Shown here one piece after another: positions 1 to 6,008 of a DNA stretch of 10,039 bases. Within the stretch, counting starts at the first letter, position 1. The number at the start of each line of letters is the position of its first letter. The stretch covers positions 7,272 through 17,310 of the forward strand of contig QHVW01000929.1 of NCBI GenBank assembly GCA_003223675.1, read 5' to 3'. The position numbers and the translations under genes were made by a program. Source of the stretch: Acidobacteriota bacterium (lineage in GTDB: Bacteria > Acidobacteriota > Thermoanaerobaculia > Multivoradales > UBA5704). The notes beneath the pieces were generated by a model, which saw nothing but the letters and a program-made list of their open reading frames with translations, was not told where the DNA came from and searched no databases.

Positions 1-2
1 CG

Positions 3-173
3 ACGATGGTCTACACCGGCCTGCTGTACCGCGAGAAGTCGAAGATCGACACCGACGGCGCCCAGCGGCTGGCGGACGAGACGACGGCGCACGACTGGAC
101 CGAGAAGGCGAAGGCGGCGATCGCGGCGCAAAAGAAGGCGGCGGAACAGGCGGCCTCCCCCTCCAAAACCTAA
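3..173 (+). CDS. C-terminal end of a probable TPR-type protein (partial)
   Basis: An open frame enters from the left edge in frame 3 and ends at a TAA at 171-173, giving the last 56 residues of a protein. The segment is helical and rich in Ala, Lys and Glu (for example EKAKAAIAAQKKAAEQAA near the end). It contains a GLLYREKSKID stretch like the final helix pair of tetratricopeptide-repeat proteins. In Acidobacteriota-like genomes TPR proteins often stand directly before tonB/exbB/exbD sets, and the stop here lies only 15 bases before the tonB start, so the genes are probably co-transcribed. The TPR assignment is an inference from a short tail; the body of the protein is outside the window. 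Confidence 0.6.
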   Translation, partial: TMVYTGLLYREKSKIDTDGAQRLADETTAHDWTEKAKAAIAAQKKAAEQAASPSKT

Positions 174-188
174 AGAACAGGTGGGATC

Positions 189-935
189 ATGTTTGAAAAT
201 TCGCTGATCGATCTGGACATTAGACGGCGCAGCCGGCGCTGGTGGTTGGTGACGATCGCGTTGATCATCCACGTGGTGGGCGGCGGCGCGCTGCTGTTCG
301 CGCAGTACTGGAACGTGCCGCCGGTGGAGGAGCCGCCGATCAACGTGGTGTTCGTCAACACCGCGCCGCCGCCGCCCCCGCCGCCGCCGCCCCCCCCGCC
401 GGCGGCCGCCCCCAAGCCGGTGGAGGTGCAGAAGGAAGTGCCGCACATCCAGCCGACCGAGCCGGTGCAGCCGGTGCAGATCCCGGAGAAGGTGCCGCCG
501 CCGTCCAACAACCCCCCCGCGGACGCCGGGGTTGAGGGCGGCGTCGAGGGCGGCGTCGCCGGTGGCGTGGTCGGCGGCGTCGTGGGTGGCGTGGTCGGCG
601 GCGTCGTCGGCGGCACCCCTGGCGGCGTGGTCGGCGGCGACGAGGCGCCGCTGCGCGTGGGCGGCGACGTGAGCCGGCCGGAGATCATCTCGGCCCCCAA
701 GCCGGTCTATACCGAGCTCGCCCGCCGCGCGCGCGTCACCGGCACGGTGATCGTCGAGGCGATCATCGACCAGCAGGGCAACGTCACCAACGTGCGGGTC
801 CTCAAGGGCCAGCCGATGGGCCTCGACAAGGCCGCGGTCGACGCGGTGCAGAGGTGGAAGTTCAGGCCGGCCACGCTCGCGGGCAAACCGGTCAAGGTCT
901 ACTACGTGCTGACGGTCAATTTCCAGGTGCAGTGA
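189..935 (+). CDS. tonB: TonB-family energy transducer
   Basis: This is a 248-residue TonB-like protein that would carry energy from the inner-membrane ExbB/ExbD motor to outer-membrane receptors. Residues 1-18 are cytoplasmic and Arg-rich. One membrane helix spans about 19-39 and carries a His (His28) in the position expected for the functional His of TonB helices. A run of twelve prolines (60-71) and a Pro/Val/Glu linker follow, then an unusual Gly-Gly-Val repeat region (about 113-150). The C-terminal TonB domain (about 163-248) has the usual features: an RPEIISAPKPVY start, the ARVTGTVIVEAIID strand pair, and AVQRWKFRPA near the end. An AGGTGG at 179-184 is a short-spaced ribosome site. 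The exbB start lies 29 bases downstream. The family is clear; the transported substrate cannot be told from this sequence. Confidence 0.93.
   Translation: MFENSLIDLDIRRRSRRWWLVTIALIIHVVGGGALLFAQYWNVPPVEEPPINVVFVNTAPPPPPPPPPPPPAAAPKPVEVQKEVPHIQPTEPVQPVQIPEKVPPPSNNPPADAGVEGGVEGGVAGGVVGGVVGGVVGGVVGGTPGGVVGGDEAPLRVGGDVSRPEIISAPKPVYTELARRARVTGTVIVEAIIDQQGNVTNVRVLKGQPMGLDKAAVDAVQRWKFRPATLAGKPVKVYYVLTVNFQVQ
366..401 (+). repeat. Polyproline codon run in tonB
   Basis: Twelve consecutive Pro codons (CCG/CCC) encode residues 60-71 of the TonB protein just after the membrane helix. Such Pro-rich stretches are normal in TonB linkers and extend the protein across the periplasm. The near-homopolymeric bases make this a plausible site for slippage or sequencing error, but the reading frame is intact here. 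Confidence 0.85.
525..638 (+). repeat. Gly-Gly-Val tandem repeat inside tonB
   Basis: A degenerate 12-base unit (roughly GGCGGCGTGGTC) is repeated about nine times and encodes repeated G-G-V-V/G-G-V-E/G-G-V-A blocks, residues about 113-150 of the TonB protein. It lies between the Pro/Glu linker and the C-terminal domain. All units are multiples of three bases, so gain or loss of units would change linker length without breaking the frame. Flexible Gly-rich spacers occur in TonB proteins of some phyla; this long regular array is striking. Confidence 0.85.
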
Positions 936-964
936 GCGCCTAGGCTTTCGCAAAGGAGAAGCGC

Positions 965-1648
965 ATGGATCTGAATCCTCTTGTCCTCTGGGAACAGATG
1001 ACGATCCTCAACAAGATCGTCGTCGTCATTCTCATCCTTCTGTCGATCTGGTCGCTGTACGTCTGCGTCGAGCGCCTGATCGTCTTCCGCAAGGCCCGGA
1101 AGCAGTCGCTGCTGTTCGCCCGCCAGGCGACCGAGCACCTGAAGAACGACCGCGCGCAGGCGGCGATCGACGTCGCCATGAAGTACCCCCAGAGCCACCT
1201 GGCCCGCGTCGTCTCGGCCGGCCTGCAGTCGTTCCAGTTCGAGAGTCAGACGAGCCCCCTCACCGAGCAGGAGATCGTGGAGGCGGCCACCCGCGCTGTG
1301 GAGCGCGCCACGCTGCTGACCACCTCGGACATGAAGCGCGGCATCGGCTCGCTCGCCACCATCGCCACGATCACCCCCTTCATCGGCCTGTTCGGCACCG
1401 TGATCGGCATCATCAACGCCTTCCACGGCATGGCCCTCACCGGCTCGGGCGGTATCGGCGCGGTGTCGGCCGGCATCGCCGAGGCGCTCGTGGCCACCGC
1501 CCTCGGTCTCGGCGTCGCCATCCCGGCGGCCTGGATGTTCAACTACTTCACCCAACAGCTCGAGCGGCTGCAGATCGAGATGTCCAACTCCTCGTCCGAG
1601 CTGGTCGACTTCTTCATGAAGCGCCAGAGGAGCAAGCATGCTGCCTAA
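965..1648 (+). CDS. exbB: ExbB/TolQ/MotA-family proton-channel subunit
   Basis: This 227-residue inner-membrane protein forms the pentameric part of the proton-driven motor that energises TonB. Three membrane helices are visible: about 17-39, 126-152 and 168-195, with the large cytoplasmic loop between the first two, as in the family. The signature PFIGLFGTVIGIINAF (138-153) and the third-helix GIAEALVATALGLGVAIPA (170-188) are present. Glu173 and Thr178 sit where the channel Glu and Thr of ExbB are expected. The start is supported by AAAGGAG at 952-958, six bases before ATG. The last codons overlap the next gene by 11 bases, so translation is likely coupled. Length and motifs are normal. ExbB is preferred over TolQ because tonB is adjacent. 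Confidence 0.93.
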   Translation: MDLNPLVLWEQMTILNKIVVVILILLSIWSLYVCVERLIVFRKARKQSLLFARQATEHLKNDRAQAAIDVAMKYPQSHLARVVSAGLQSFQFESQTSPLTEQEIVEAATRAVERATLLTTSDMKRGIGSLATIATITPFIGLFGTVIGIINAFHGMALTGSGGIGAVSAGIAEALVATALGLGVAIPAAWMFNYFTQQLERLQIEMSNSSSELVDFFMKRQRSKHAA

Positions 1649-2060
1649 GCACAACAAGCCCACGCTCGTCCGAGAGGTGCGGAGCGACATCAACGTCACC
1701 CCCCTCGTCGACGTCTGCCTGGTGCTGTTGATCATCTTCATGGTGGTCACTCCCCTGCTGCAGAAGGGGGTCGACGTCACCCTGCCGGAGACCGTGAATC
1801 CGGCGAAGATGCCGGAGAACGCGAAGCAGATCACGATGGCCATCAAGCAGGACGGCTCGGTCTTCGTCAACCAGAACTGGGTGCCGAAAGAGAACCTGAA
1901 GGCCACGCTCGCCCAGGTGCACGACTCGACGCCGGACAAGGACGTGATGATCAAGGCCGACCGGCGCCTGAAGTACAAGGACGTGCGCTCGCTGATGCAG
2001 ATGGTCAACGAGGCCGGCTTCAGCCACGTGGGTGTGGTGACCGAGAAGAAGAAGGCGTAA
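1638..2060 (+). CDS. exbD: ExbD/TolR-family protein, first copy
   Basis: This 140-residue partner of ExbB has a short cytoplasmic N-terminus, one membrane helix (about 23-43) and a periplasmic domain. The SDINVTPLVDVCLVLLIIF motif places Asp25 at the proton-carrying position of ExbD. The C-terminal part (DKDVMIKADRRLKYKDVRSLM) matches the periplasmic fold of the family. The start lies inside the end of exbB, with AGAGGAG at 1626-1632 as ribosome site, so production is coupled to exbB. It is followed at once by a second exbD; the two share the N-terminal motif but differ widely in the periplasmic part. This copy is richer in Lys and charged residues. Which partner each copy serves is unknown. 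Confidence 0.92.
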   Translation: MLPKHNKPTLVREVRSDINVTPLVDVCLVLLIIFMVVTPLLQKGVDVTLPETVNPAKMPENAKQITMAIKQDGSVFVNQNWVPKENLKATLAQVHDSTPDKDVMIKADRRLKYKDVRSLMQMVNEAGFSHVGVVTEKKKA

Positions 2061-2072
2061 GGAGCTCAAGCC

Positions 2073-2513
2073 ATGGCAATGAACATGAGCGGTGCAGGGG
2101 GAGTCCGGAGTGACATCAACATCACGCCGCTGGTCGACGTGGTGCTCGTGCTGCTGATCATCTTCATGGTCGCGGTGCCGCTGCTCCAGATGGGCTACCC
2201 CGCTCAGGTGCCGCCGAAAGTCACCACCGCGACGCCGCCGCCGAGCGAGGACCAGATCATCGTGCGGATGGACGCCGCGGGCCAGACCTACATCAACAAG
2301 CTGGCCGTCCCCTACTCCAGCTTCGGGGGCGCCCTCCAGCAGGCGCTCACCGGCCGCCAGAGCAAGGTGGTGTTCTTCGCCGCCGACGGCGAGCTGCCGT
2401 TCGACAAGGTCGTGGACTTCATGGACCTCGTCCGCAACAACGGCGCCGAGAACCTCGGCATCGTGTTCGACGATCTCCGGCAGGGCGGCGGAACCGCCGC
2501 CGGCGCTCCATAG
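2073..2513 (+). CDS. exbD: ExbD/TolR-family protein, second copy
   Basis: This 146-residue paralogue of the preceding ExbD carries RSDINITPLVDVVLVLLIIF at its N-terminus, with Asp22 as the proton-carrying residue, then one membrane helix and a periplasmic domain. The periplasmic part contains a Thr/Pro-rich linker (TTATPPPSED) and an IIVRMDAAGQTYIN strand typical of the family. The tail is short and Gly/Ala-rich. The ribosome site AAGGAG (2059-2064) overlaps the stop codon of the first exbD, which points to translational coupling. A strong terminator follows 31 bases after the stop, so this is the last gene of the operon. Paired exbD genes after one exbB are a known arrangement; a heteromeric motor is possible but not shown. 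Confidence 0.92.
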   Translation: MAMNMSGAGGVRSDINITPLVDVVLVLLIIFMVAVPLLQMGYPAQVPPKVTTATPPPSEDQIIVRMDAAGQTYINKLAVPYSSFGGALQQALTGRQSKVVFFAADGELPFDKVVDFMDLVRNNGAENLGIVFDDLRQGGGTAAGAP

Positions 2514-2544
2514 CCCACGGCCGCAGGGCCCAGCGCTTTTCCCG

Positions 2545-2586
2545 TTCCCCTCGGTCCGTGCTCCGGGCCGGGGGGAAACTGTTTTT
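2545..2586 (+). terminator. Rho-independent terminator of the tonB-exbB-exbD operon
   Basis: Two 14-base arms, 2545-2558 and 2564-2577, pair completely with two G-U pairs and enclose a five-base loop (TGCTC). A T-run at 2582-2586 follows three bases after the stem. It starts 31 bases beyond the stop of the second exbD. On the opposite strand there is no T-run after the stem, so it should act on the plus strand only and not on the convergent TPR-like gene that ends at 2607. Confidence 0.88.
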
Positions 2587-2606
2587 GCGGGTCTTTCCTC
2601 AGGGGT

Positions 2607-3074
2607 CTAGGAGCCGCCGCGCAGCGCGTGGCGGATCCGTCCCAGCAGGACGTTGAGCGGATTCGCGCGGTCGAGGAAGGGGAGCACCGGCTGGCCGCGG
2701 ACGCCCATCTCCTTGTAGAGGGTGAGCAGCTTCTGGTTGCCGCGATCGACCTTGAGGCCGGCGCGCACCGCCTTCACCGCCCCCCTGCGGTCGCGGGCCA
2801 GCAGGCAGGTACGGGCCAGGTTGAGGTAGTTCTCGGCCTCGAAGAGCTCCACCTCGATCGAGTGCCGGCAGAGCCGGAGCCCCTCGCGGATGCGCCGGTC
2901 GCGCAGGGCGATGCCGTAGCCCAGGTAGGAGTAGAAGAGCCCTGGAAGGCCGACGCTGGCGTCCTCGGTCTGCGTCACCTTCCCCAGATACTGCAGCCCG
3001 GCGTTCCAGTCCCCTCTCCGGCAGCACTCGATGCCCAGCTTCACAGAAGTAGCCATCTCGGGGCTCATGGCCAT
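2607..3074 (-). CDS. Small TPR-like protein of unknown role
   Basis: The gene encodes 155 residues with no signal peptide or membrane helix, so the protein is probably cytoplasmic. The sequence is built of helix pairs in the style of tetratricopeptide repeats: about 9-32 (with GDWNAGLQYLGKV), 45-75 (YLGYGIALRDRRIREGL) and 79-111 (ENYLNLARTCLLARDRRGA). Each has the small-residue and aromatic spacing of TPR helices, though the match to the consensus is loose. A short non-repeat tail (about 125-155) follows. The first ATG (3074) is chosen because GGGGAGGAG lies seven bases upstream; a second ATG six bases on would be too far from it. The gene is divergent from the TPR/cNMP gene at 3223 and ends facing the exbD terminator. 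It probably serves as a protein-interaction module. No specific function is recognised. Confidence 0.8.
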   Translation of the reverse strand: MAMSPEMATSVKLGIECCRRGDWNAGLQYLGKVTQTEDASVGLPGLFYSYLGYGIALRDRRIREGLRLCRHSIEVELFEAENYLNLARTCLLARDRRGAVKAVRAGLKVDRGNQKLLTLYKEMGVRGQPVLPFLDRANPLNVLLGRIRHALRGGS

Positions 3075-3133
3075 CTCAGAGCTCCTCCCCGGCGGACCGG
3101 GATTTCGTGGTGAGACGAAAAGCTATAGGAGAA

Positions 3134-3160
3134 TTTATAGAAAAAGGCCTCGGGGTTCAA
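3134..3160 (-). promoter_or_regulatory. Possible sigma-70-like promoter for the small TPR-like gene
   Basis: Read on the minus strand, TTGAAC (3160-3155) and TATAAA (3139-3134) are spaced by 15 bases, which is shorter than the usual 17. The region is clearly AT-rich compared with its surroundings. It would leave a leader of roughly 50 bases before the ATG at 3074. A six-base inverted repeat (AAAGGC at 3143-3148 and GCCTTT at 3161-3166) overlaps the -35 side and could be an operator, but it is short. Confidence 0.4.
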
Positions 3161-3195
3161 GCCTTTGAAGGGCAGGCCGCTCCGAGACCCCGCCG

Positions 3196-3204
3196 TGCTA
3201 CACT
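3196..3204 (+). promoter_or_regulatory. Possible extended -10 element for the TPR/cNMP gene
   Basis: TGCTACACT has the TG-N-TANNNT form of an extended -10 box. No good -35 is visible 17 bases upstream. Transcription would begin about 10-13 bases before the ATG at 3223, giving a nearly leaderless message, or about 33 bases before the ATG at 3244. The evidence is a single motif in the right place. Confidence 0.3.
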
Positions 3205-3222
3205 TCCTCGTCTACTCCAGCA

Positions 3223-5031
3223 ATGAAGGGAAAAGCGCGGCGTATGACCAATCCGCAGAGCCCCTCGAGCGAGGAAGTCCGGGAGCTGACCGATCTGGCC
3301 CAGCGCTTCAACACGAGCGGACGGTACGAGGAGGCGGCGGACATCCTCCTCCTGGCCCTGCGCCTGGACCCCAAGAACCTGAGCGTCAAGCTGGCCCTGG
3401 CGGAGGTCCGCAAGCTCCAGCAGCAGCACACGGGGACGAGCTCGCGCAGCCTGCGCGACGTCCTGCGCGAGGGGTTCCGCCGCAACGCCATCGACGCCGC
3501 CCACTTCCTGGGGCTGGCCCACCTCTACGCCGAGAAGGGGGAGAACGCGCGGGCCATCGAGTGCATCGAGGTCGCCAAGGCCAAGGACCTGGCCAACCCC
3601 GCCAACCACAAGCTGCACGGCCGCCTGCTCTTCCGCCGCCGCGACTTCGACGGCGCCGCGGAGGAATTCGGCCGGGCGCTGCGCTACAACCCCTTCGATC
3701 GTGAGACGGCGGAGAGCCTGGGGCGGGCCGAGTACGAGCGCAAGCAGTTCGAGCCGGCGCTGAGCGCCACCGTGCACGCCTTCTTGCTGCTCAACGACGG
3801 CGACGAGGAGGGGGTGCGGCGGCTGCGGCGGCGCATCCAGACCCTGAAGCAGATCCTGGGGTGGGGCAACCGCGAGCTGGCGCGCGTCTTCAAAGAGCGC
3901 CAGGAGATGGTGCATACCGCCTTCGACCGGCTGGAGTGGCACCGCGAGCGCTTCCTGGAGCAGGGGGGGCTGCCGGGAACCACCCTCTCCTTCACGACCC
4001 CGCCGCCCATGCGCCGGGACGCCGGCGGCCAGCTCGAGCTGGCCTCGCGCCTGCGGCGGATCAAGCCTCTCGCCCACTTCTCCGACGAGCAGATCTTCCG
4101 CGTCACCCAGGCCGTCCGCGAGGAGGTCCACGACGTGGGCAGCCTGATCTTCAGTCATCGCGCCCAGGAGCGCGACCTCTACATGCTGGAGCGGGGGGAG
4201 ATCACCGTCCAGCGCACCACCTCCTACGGCACCTTCGCCCTGGGGATGGTCGAGCCGGGGGACTTCTTCGGCGAGGCGAGCTTCATCACCGGCCAGGAGC
4301 GCAGCACCGACGCCCTCGCCGCCGCGCCCAGCCTGATCTTCCGCATCGACGCCGCGGCGCTCGATAATCTGATGGAGGGCTCCGCGGAGCTGGGGGTCCA
4401 GGTCTACTGGACCCTCTGGCACAGCCTGGCGCGCAAGCTGCGGGCGACCAACGAGCAGCTCAAATCGTTCTTCTCCGAGGAGTCGATGCCGGAGAGCTTC
4501 CTGCGCCTGCGCAAGCAGACCGCGGGAGGGGGCTCCGCGAACGTGCGGGTGGCGGAGTCGGACAAGATCCGCCTCTTCCGCGAGCAGGGGCTCTCCCGCC
4601 GCGAGCTGATGACCCTCGCCACCTTCTCCCGCGAGAAGCGCTTCAACGCCGGGGCCTCCCTGTTCCAGGAGGGGGACGAGGGGAACGAGATGTACATCAT
4701 CCTCGAAGGGCGGGTGATGATCTCGAAGTTCATCCCCGGCGCCGGCGAGGAGGCGCTCGCCATCCTGGAGCGCGGCGACTTCTTCGGCGAGATGTCGCTG
4801 ATCGACGGCGAGCCGCGCTCGGCCGACGCCCGCGCCCACGGCGGCCCGCTCACCGTGCTGGCCCTGGATCAGGGGACGGTGCGCGAGGTCCTCGCCATGG
4901 ACCCCCATGCCGCCCTGGAGTTCCTCCAGCTCCTCTGCCGCCTGATCGCCAACCGCCTGCGCGAGATCGACGAGAAGGTCATCGGCTGGCGGATCATGTC
5001 CGGCGAGCGGAACGAGAGCGTGTCGGCGTAG
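3223..5031 (+). CDS. TPR protein with two cyclic-nucleotide-binding domains
   Basis: The protein has 602 residues and no signal peptide or membrane helix. The N-terminal third (about 16-205) is TPR-like, with helix pairs such as GRYEEAADILLLALRLDP (33-50) and RRRDFDGAAEEFGRALRYNP (138-157). Two CRP/FNR-type cNMP-binding domains follow. The first (about 278-390) has GDFFGEASF and the phosphate-binding Arg360 in QERSTDA. The second (about 450-575) has GDFFGEMSLIDG and Arg532 in EPRSADA. Both keep the Phe-Gly-Glu and Arg-Ser elements that hold cAMP or cGMP in known members. There is no helix-turn-helix after either domain, so it is unlikely to be a transcription factor; a cNMP-switched scaffold is more likely. 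The start is uncertain: ATG 3223 lacks a ribosome site, while ATG 3244 has only a distant GAAGGG. Its stop abuts the truncated permease copy. Confidence 0.9.
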   Translation: MKGKARRMTNPQSPSSEEVRELTDLAQRFNTSGRYEEAADILLLALRLDPKNLSVKLALAEVRKLQQQHTGTSSRSLRDVLREGFRRNAIDAAHFLGLAHLYAEKGENARAIECIEVAKAKDLANPANHKLHGRLLFRRRDFDGAAEEFGRALRYNPFDRETAESLGRAEYERKQFEPALSATVHAFLLLNDGDEEGVRRLRRRIQTLKQILGWGNRELARVFKERQEMVHTAFDRLEWHRERFLEQGGLPGTTLSFTTPPPMRRDAGGQLELASRLRRIKPLAHFSDEQIFRVTQAVREEVHDVGSLIFSHRAQERDLYMLERGEITVQRTTSYGTFALGMVEPGDFFGEASFITGQERSTDALAAAPSLIFRIDAAALDNLMEGSAELGVQVYWTLWHSLARKLRATNEQLKSFFSEESMPESFLRLRKQTAGGGSANVRVAESDKIRLFREQGLSRRELMTLATFSREKRFNAGASLFQEGDEGNEMYIILEGRVMISKFIPGAGEEALAILERGDFFGEMSLIDGEPRSADARAHGGPLTVLALDQGTVREVLAMDPHAALEFLQLLCRLIANRLREIDEKVIGWRIMSGERNESVSA

Positions 5032-5270
5032 CTACTCGTACCGCAACGCCGACGACGGGTCCACCCGCGCGGCCTTCCAGGCGGGGGCGAAGCAGGCGAT
5101 CAGGGTGACCAGGAGCGCGAAGCCGACCACCGCTAGGAGGTCCCGCGGCACGACGCGGAAGGGGACGGAATTGACGAAGTAGATCGCCGCCACTTCCGGG
5201 TCGAAGCGCACCAGCTCGAAGGTGGTGAGCACCCAGCAGATGCCGGCGCCGAAGAGCACGCCCAGCAGCG
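5032..5270 (-). pseudogene. Truncated duplicate of the 3' end of the LolC/E-type permease gene
   Basis: Read on the minus strand, this encodes the last 79 or so residues of an ABC permease (LLGVLFGAGICWVL, then AVVGFALLVTLIACFAP, ending DPSSALRYE and TAG). It holds the last two membrane helices of the LolC/LolE fold. The bases are almost identical to 5770-6008, the end of the larger permease gene; only 5046 and 5071 differ within the shared 237 bp. The stop codon (TAG here, TGA in the other copy) directly abuts the stop of the TPR/cNMP gene. Upstream of 5270 the sequence changes abruptly into the antitoxin reading frame on the other strand, so no start or N-terminal part exists. It is a gene fragment and not expected to give a working protein. 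Confidence 0.85.
5034..5270. repeat. 237-bp direct repeat, copy 1
   Basis: Positions 5034-5270 match 5772-6008 at a constant offset of 738 bases with two substitutions (5046 A versus G; 5071 G versus C). Both differences are close to the 3' end of the permease gene. The copies bracket the toxin-antitoxin genes. Similarity stops sharply after 5270, where this copy continues with GCGAGAGCC and the other with CTGCAGGCC. Confidence 0.95.
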
Positions 5271-5449
5271 GCGAGAGCCGTAGCGAGTTCTTCCGGCAAG
5301 CCGTTCAGGCATTTCTGCGCGACTTGCAGAGACGCAAGGACGTGGAGCGCTACGTTCAGGGCTATATCGAGCACCCGGAGCGCGCCGAAGAAGTAGACGC
5401 GATCAGCTCGGCGAGTCATGCAACTCTGGCCGAGGAGCCCTGGGATTGA
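5240..5449 (+). CDS. Antitoxin of a MazEF-type module, N-terminus missing and replaced
   Basis: From about 5271 the frame reads SRSEFFRQAVQAFLRDLQ and then a charged tail ending EEPWD. This resembles the second half of a ribbon-helix-helix antitoxin plus its toxin-binding tail. RHH antitoxins begin with a beta strand of the form M-x-T/V-x-V-S-L-P and a first helix, about 20 residues; these are absent. The frame instead runs back into the antisense of the permease repeat, where ATG 5240 or GTG 5222 could start a chimeric protein without a ribosome site. The stop TGA (5447-5449) overlaps the toxin start, as in real toxin-antitoxin pairs. If the sequence is correct, the DNA-binding strand is gone and autoregulation should be lost, while toxin binding by the tail may remain. 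The start is therefore uncertain. Confidence 0.6.
   Translation: MPAPKSTPSSGESRSEFFRQAVQAFLRDLQRRKDVERYVQGYIEHPERAEEVDAISSASHATLAEEPWD
5432..5437 (+). promoter_or_regulatory. Ribosome binding site that fixes a TTG start for the toxin
   Basis: GAGGAG lies eight bases before TTG at 5446-5448, inside the last codons of the antitoxin. No other in-frame start codon lies near the beginning of the conserved RRCEIWWADLP segment, so the TTG is the best start. Confidence 0.7.
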
Positions 5450-5760
5450 GGCGTTGTGAGATCTGGTGGGCGGATCTCCCTCTACCGGCGGGTCGACGGC
5501 CGGTCGTCCTGCTCTCGCGTGACGAAGCCTATAGTGTTCGCGCCCAAGTGACGGTGGCACCCGTAACGACAAACCGCCGCCGCATCCCCGTAGAGGTCGA
5601 CCTCGGTCCCGAGGATGGTCTTCCCAAGCAGTGCGCCGTCAATCTCGACTCTATTGTCACCATCCAGAAATCACACCTCGAACAGTGCATCACTCTCCTC
5701 CGTCCGGAGAAGGTCAGGCAGGTCGAAGCAGCCCTTCGCTTCGCTCTGGGCCTTGAATGA
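5446..5760 (+). CDS. mazF: MazF/PemK-family endoribonuclease toxin
   Basis: This 104-residue protein has the core features of the MazF/PemK/CcdB-fold mRNA interferases. These are an N-terminal RRCEIWWADLP strand, then GRRPVVLLSRDEAY with the conserved Arg-Pro-Val-Val, VTVAPVTTNRR with the central Thr, GLPKQCAVNLDSI with the loop Asn, and a C-terminal helix (RQVEAALRFALGL). Family members cut mRNA at short motifs when freed from their antitoxin. The length is normal and the gene is intact. It starts at TTG, overlapping the antitoxin stop by three bases (TTGA), with GAGGAG eight bases upstream. The pair sits between the two copies of the permease 3' end, so it was probably acquired at this spot. 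The cleavage sequence cannot be read from the protein. Confidence 0.88.
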   Translation: MRRCEIWWADLPLPAGRRPVVLLSRDEAYSVRAQVTVAPVTTNRRRIPVEVDLGPEDGLPKQCAVNLDSIVTIQKSHLEQCITLLRPEKVRQVEAALRFALGLE

Positions 5761-5771
5761 ATAGGGGGCTC

Positions 5772-6008
5772 ACTCGTACCGCAGCGCCGACGACGGGTCC
5801 ACCCGCGCCGCCTTCCAGGCGGGGGCGAAGCAGGCGATCAGGGTGACCAGGAGCGCGAAGCCGACCACCGCTAGGAGGTCCCGCGGCACGACGCGGAAGG
5901 GGACGGAATTGACGAAGTAGATCGCCGCCACTTCCGGGTCGAAGCGCACCAGCTCGAAGGTGGTGAGCACCCAGCAGATGCCGGCGCCGAAGAGCACGCC
6001 CAGCAGCG
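5772..6008. repeat. 237-bp direct repeat, copy 2
   Basis: This is the second copy of the repeat at 5034-5270. It contains the 3' end of the permease gene. The repeat edge at 6008/6009 coincides with the place where the permease reading frame breaks, which is unexpected for a simple duplication of an intact gene. Confidence 0.95.

Noticed and set aside
525..638. CRISPR-like or minisatellite array
   Set aside because: The units are 12 bases with no spacers and lie in frame inside tonB, so this is a coding repeat.
902..2008. A 368-residue minus-strand open frame
   Set aside because: It lies antisense to exbB and exbD, which have full family motifs. Its composition is that of a shadow frame.
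2545..2586. Bidirectional terminator serving the gene ending at 2607 as well
   Set aside because: On the minus strand the stem is not followed by a T-run, so only the plus-strand function is supported.
3157..4908. A 583-residue open frame on the minus strand
   Set aside because: It is antisense to the TPR/cNMP gene, has Leu/Gly/Glu/Arg-heavy low-complexity composition typical of a GC-rich shadow frame, and shows no recognisable motif or ribosome site.
5032..6008. Composite transposon or insertion sequence bounded by the 237-bp repeats
   Set aside because: The repeats encode permease sequence, have no terminal inverted repeats, and there is no transposase between them.
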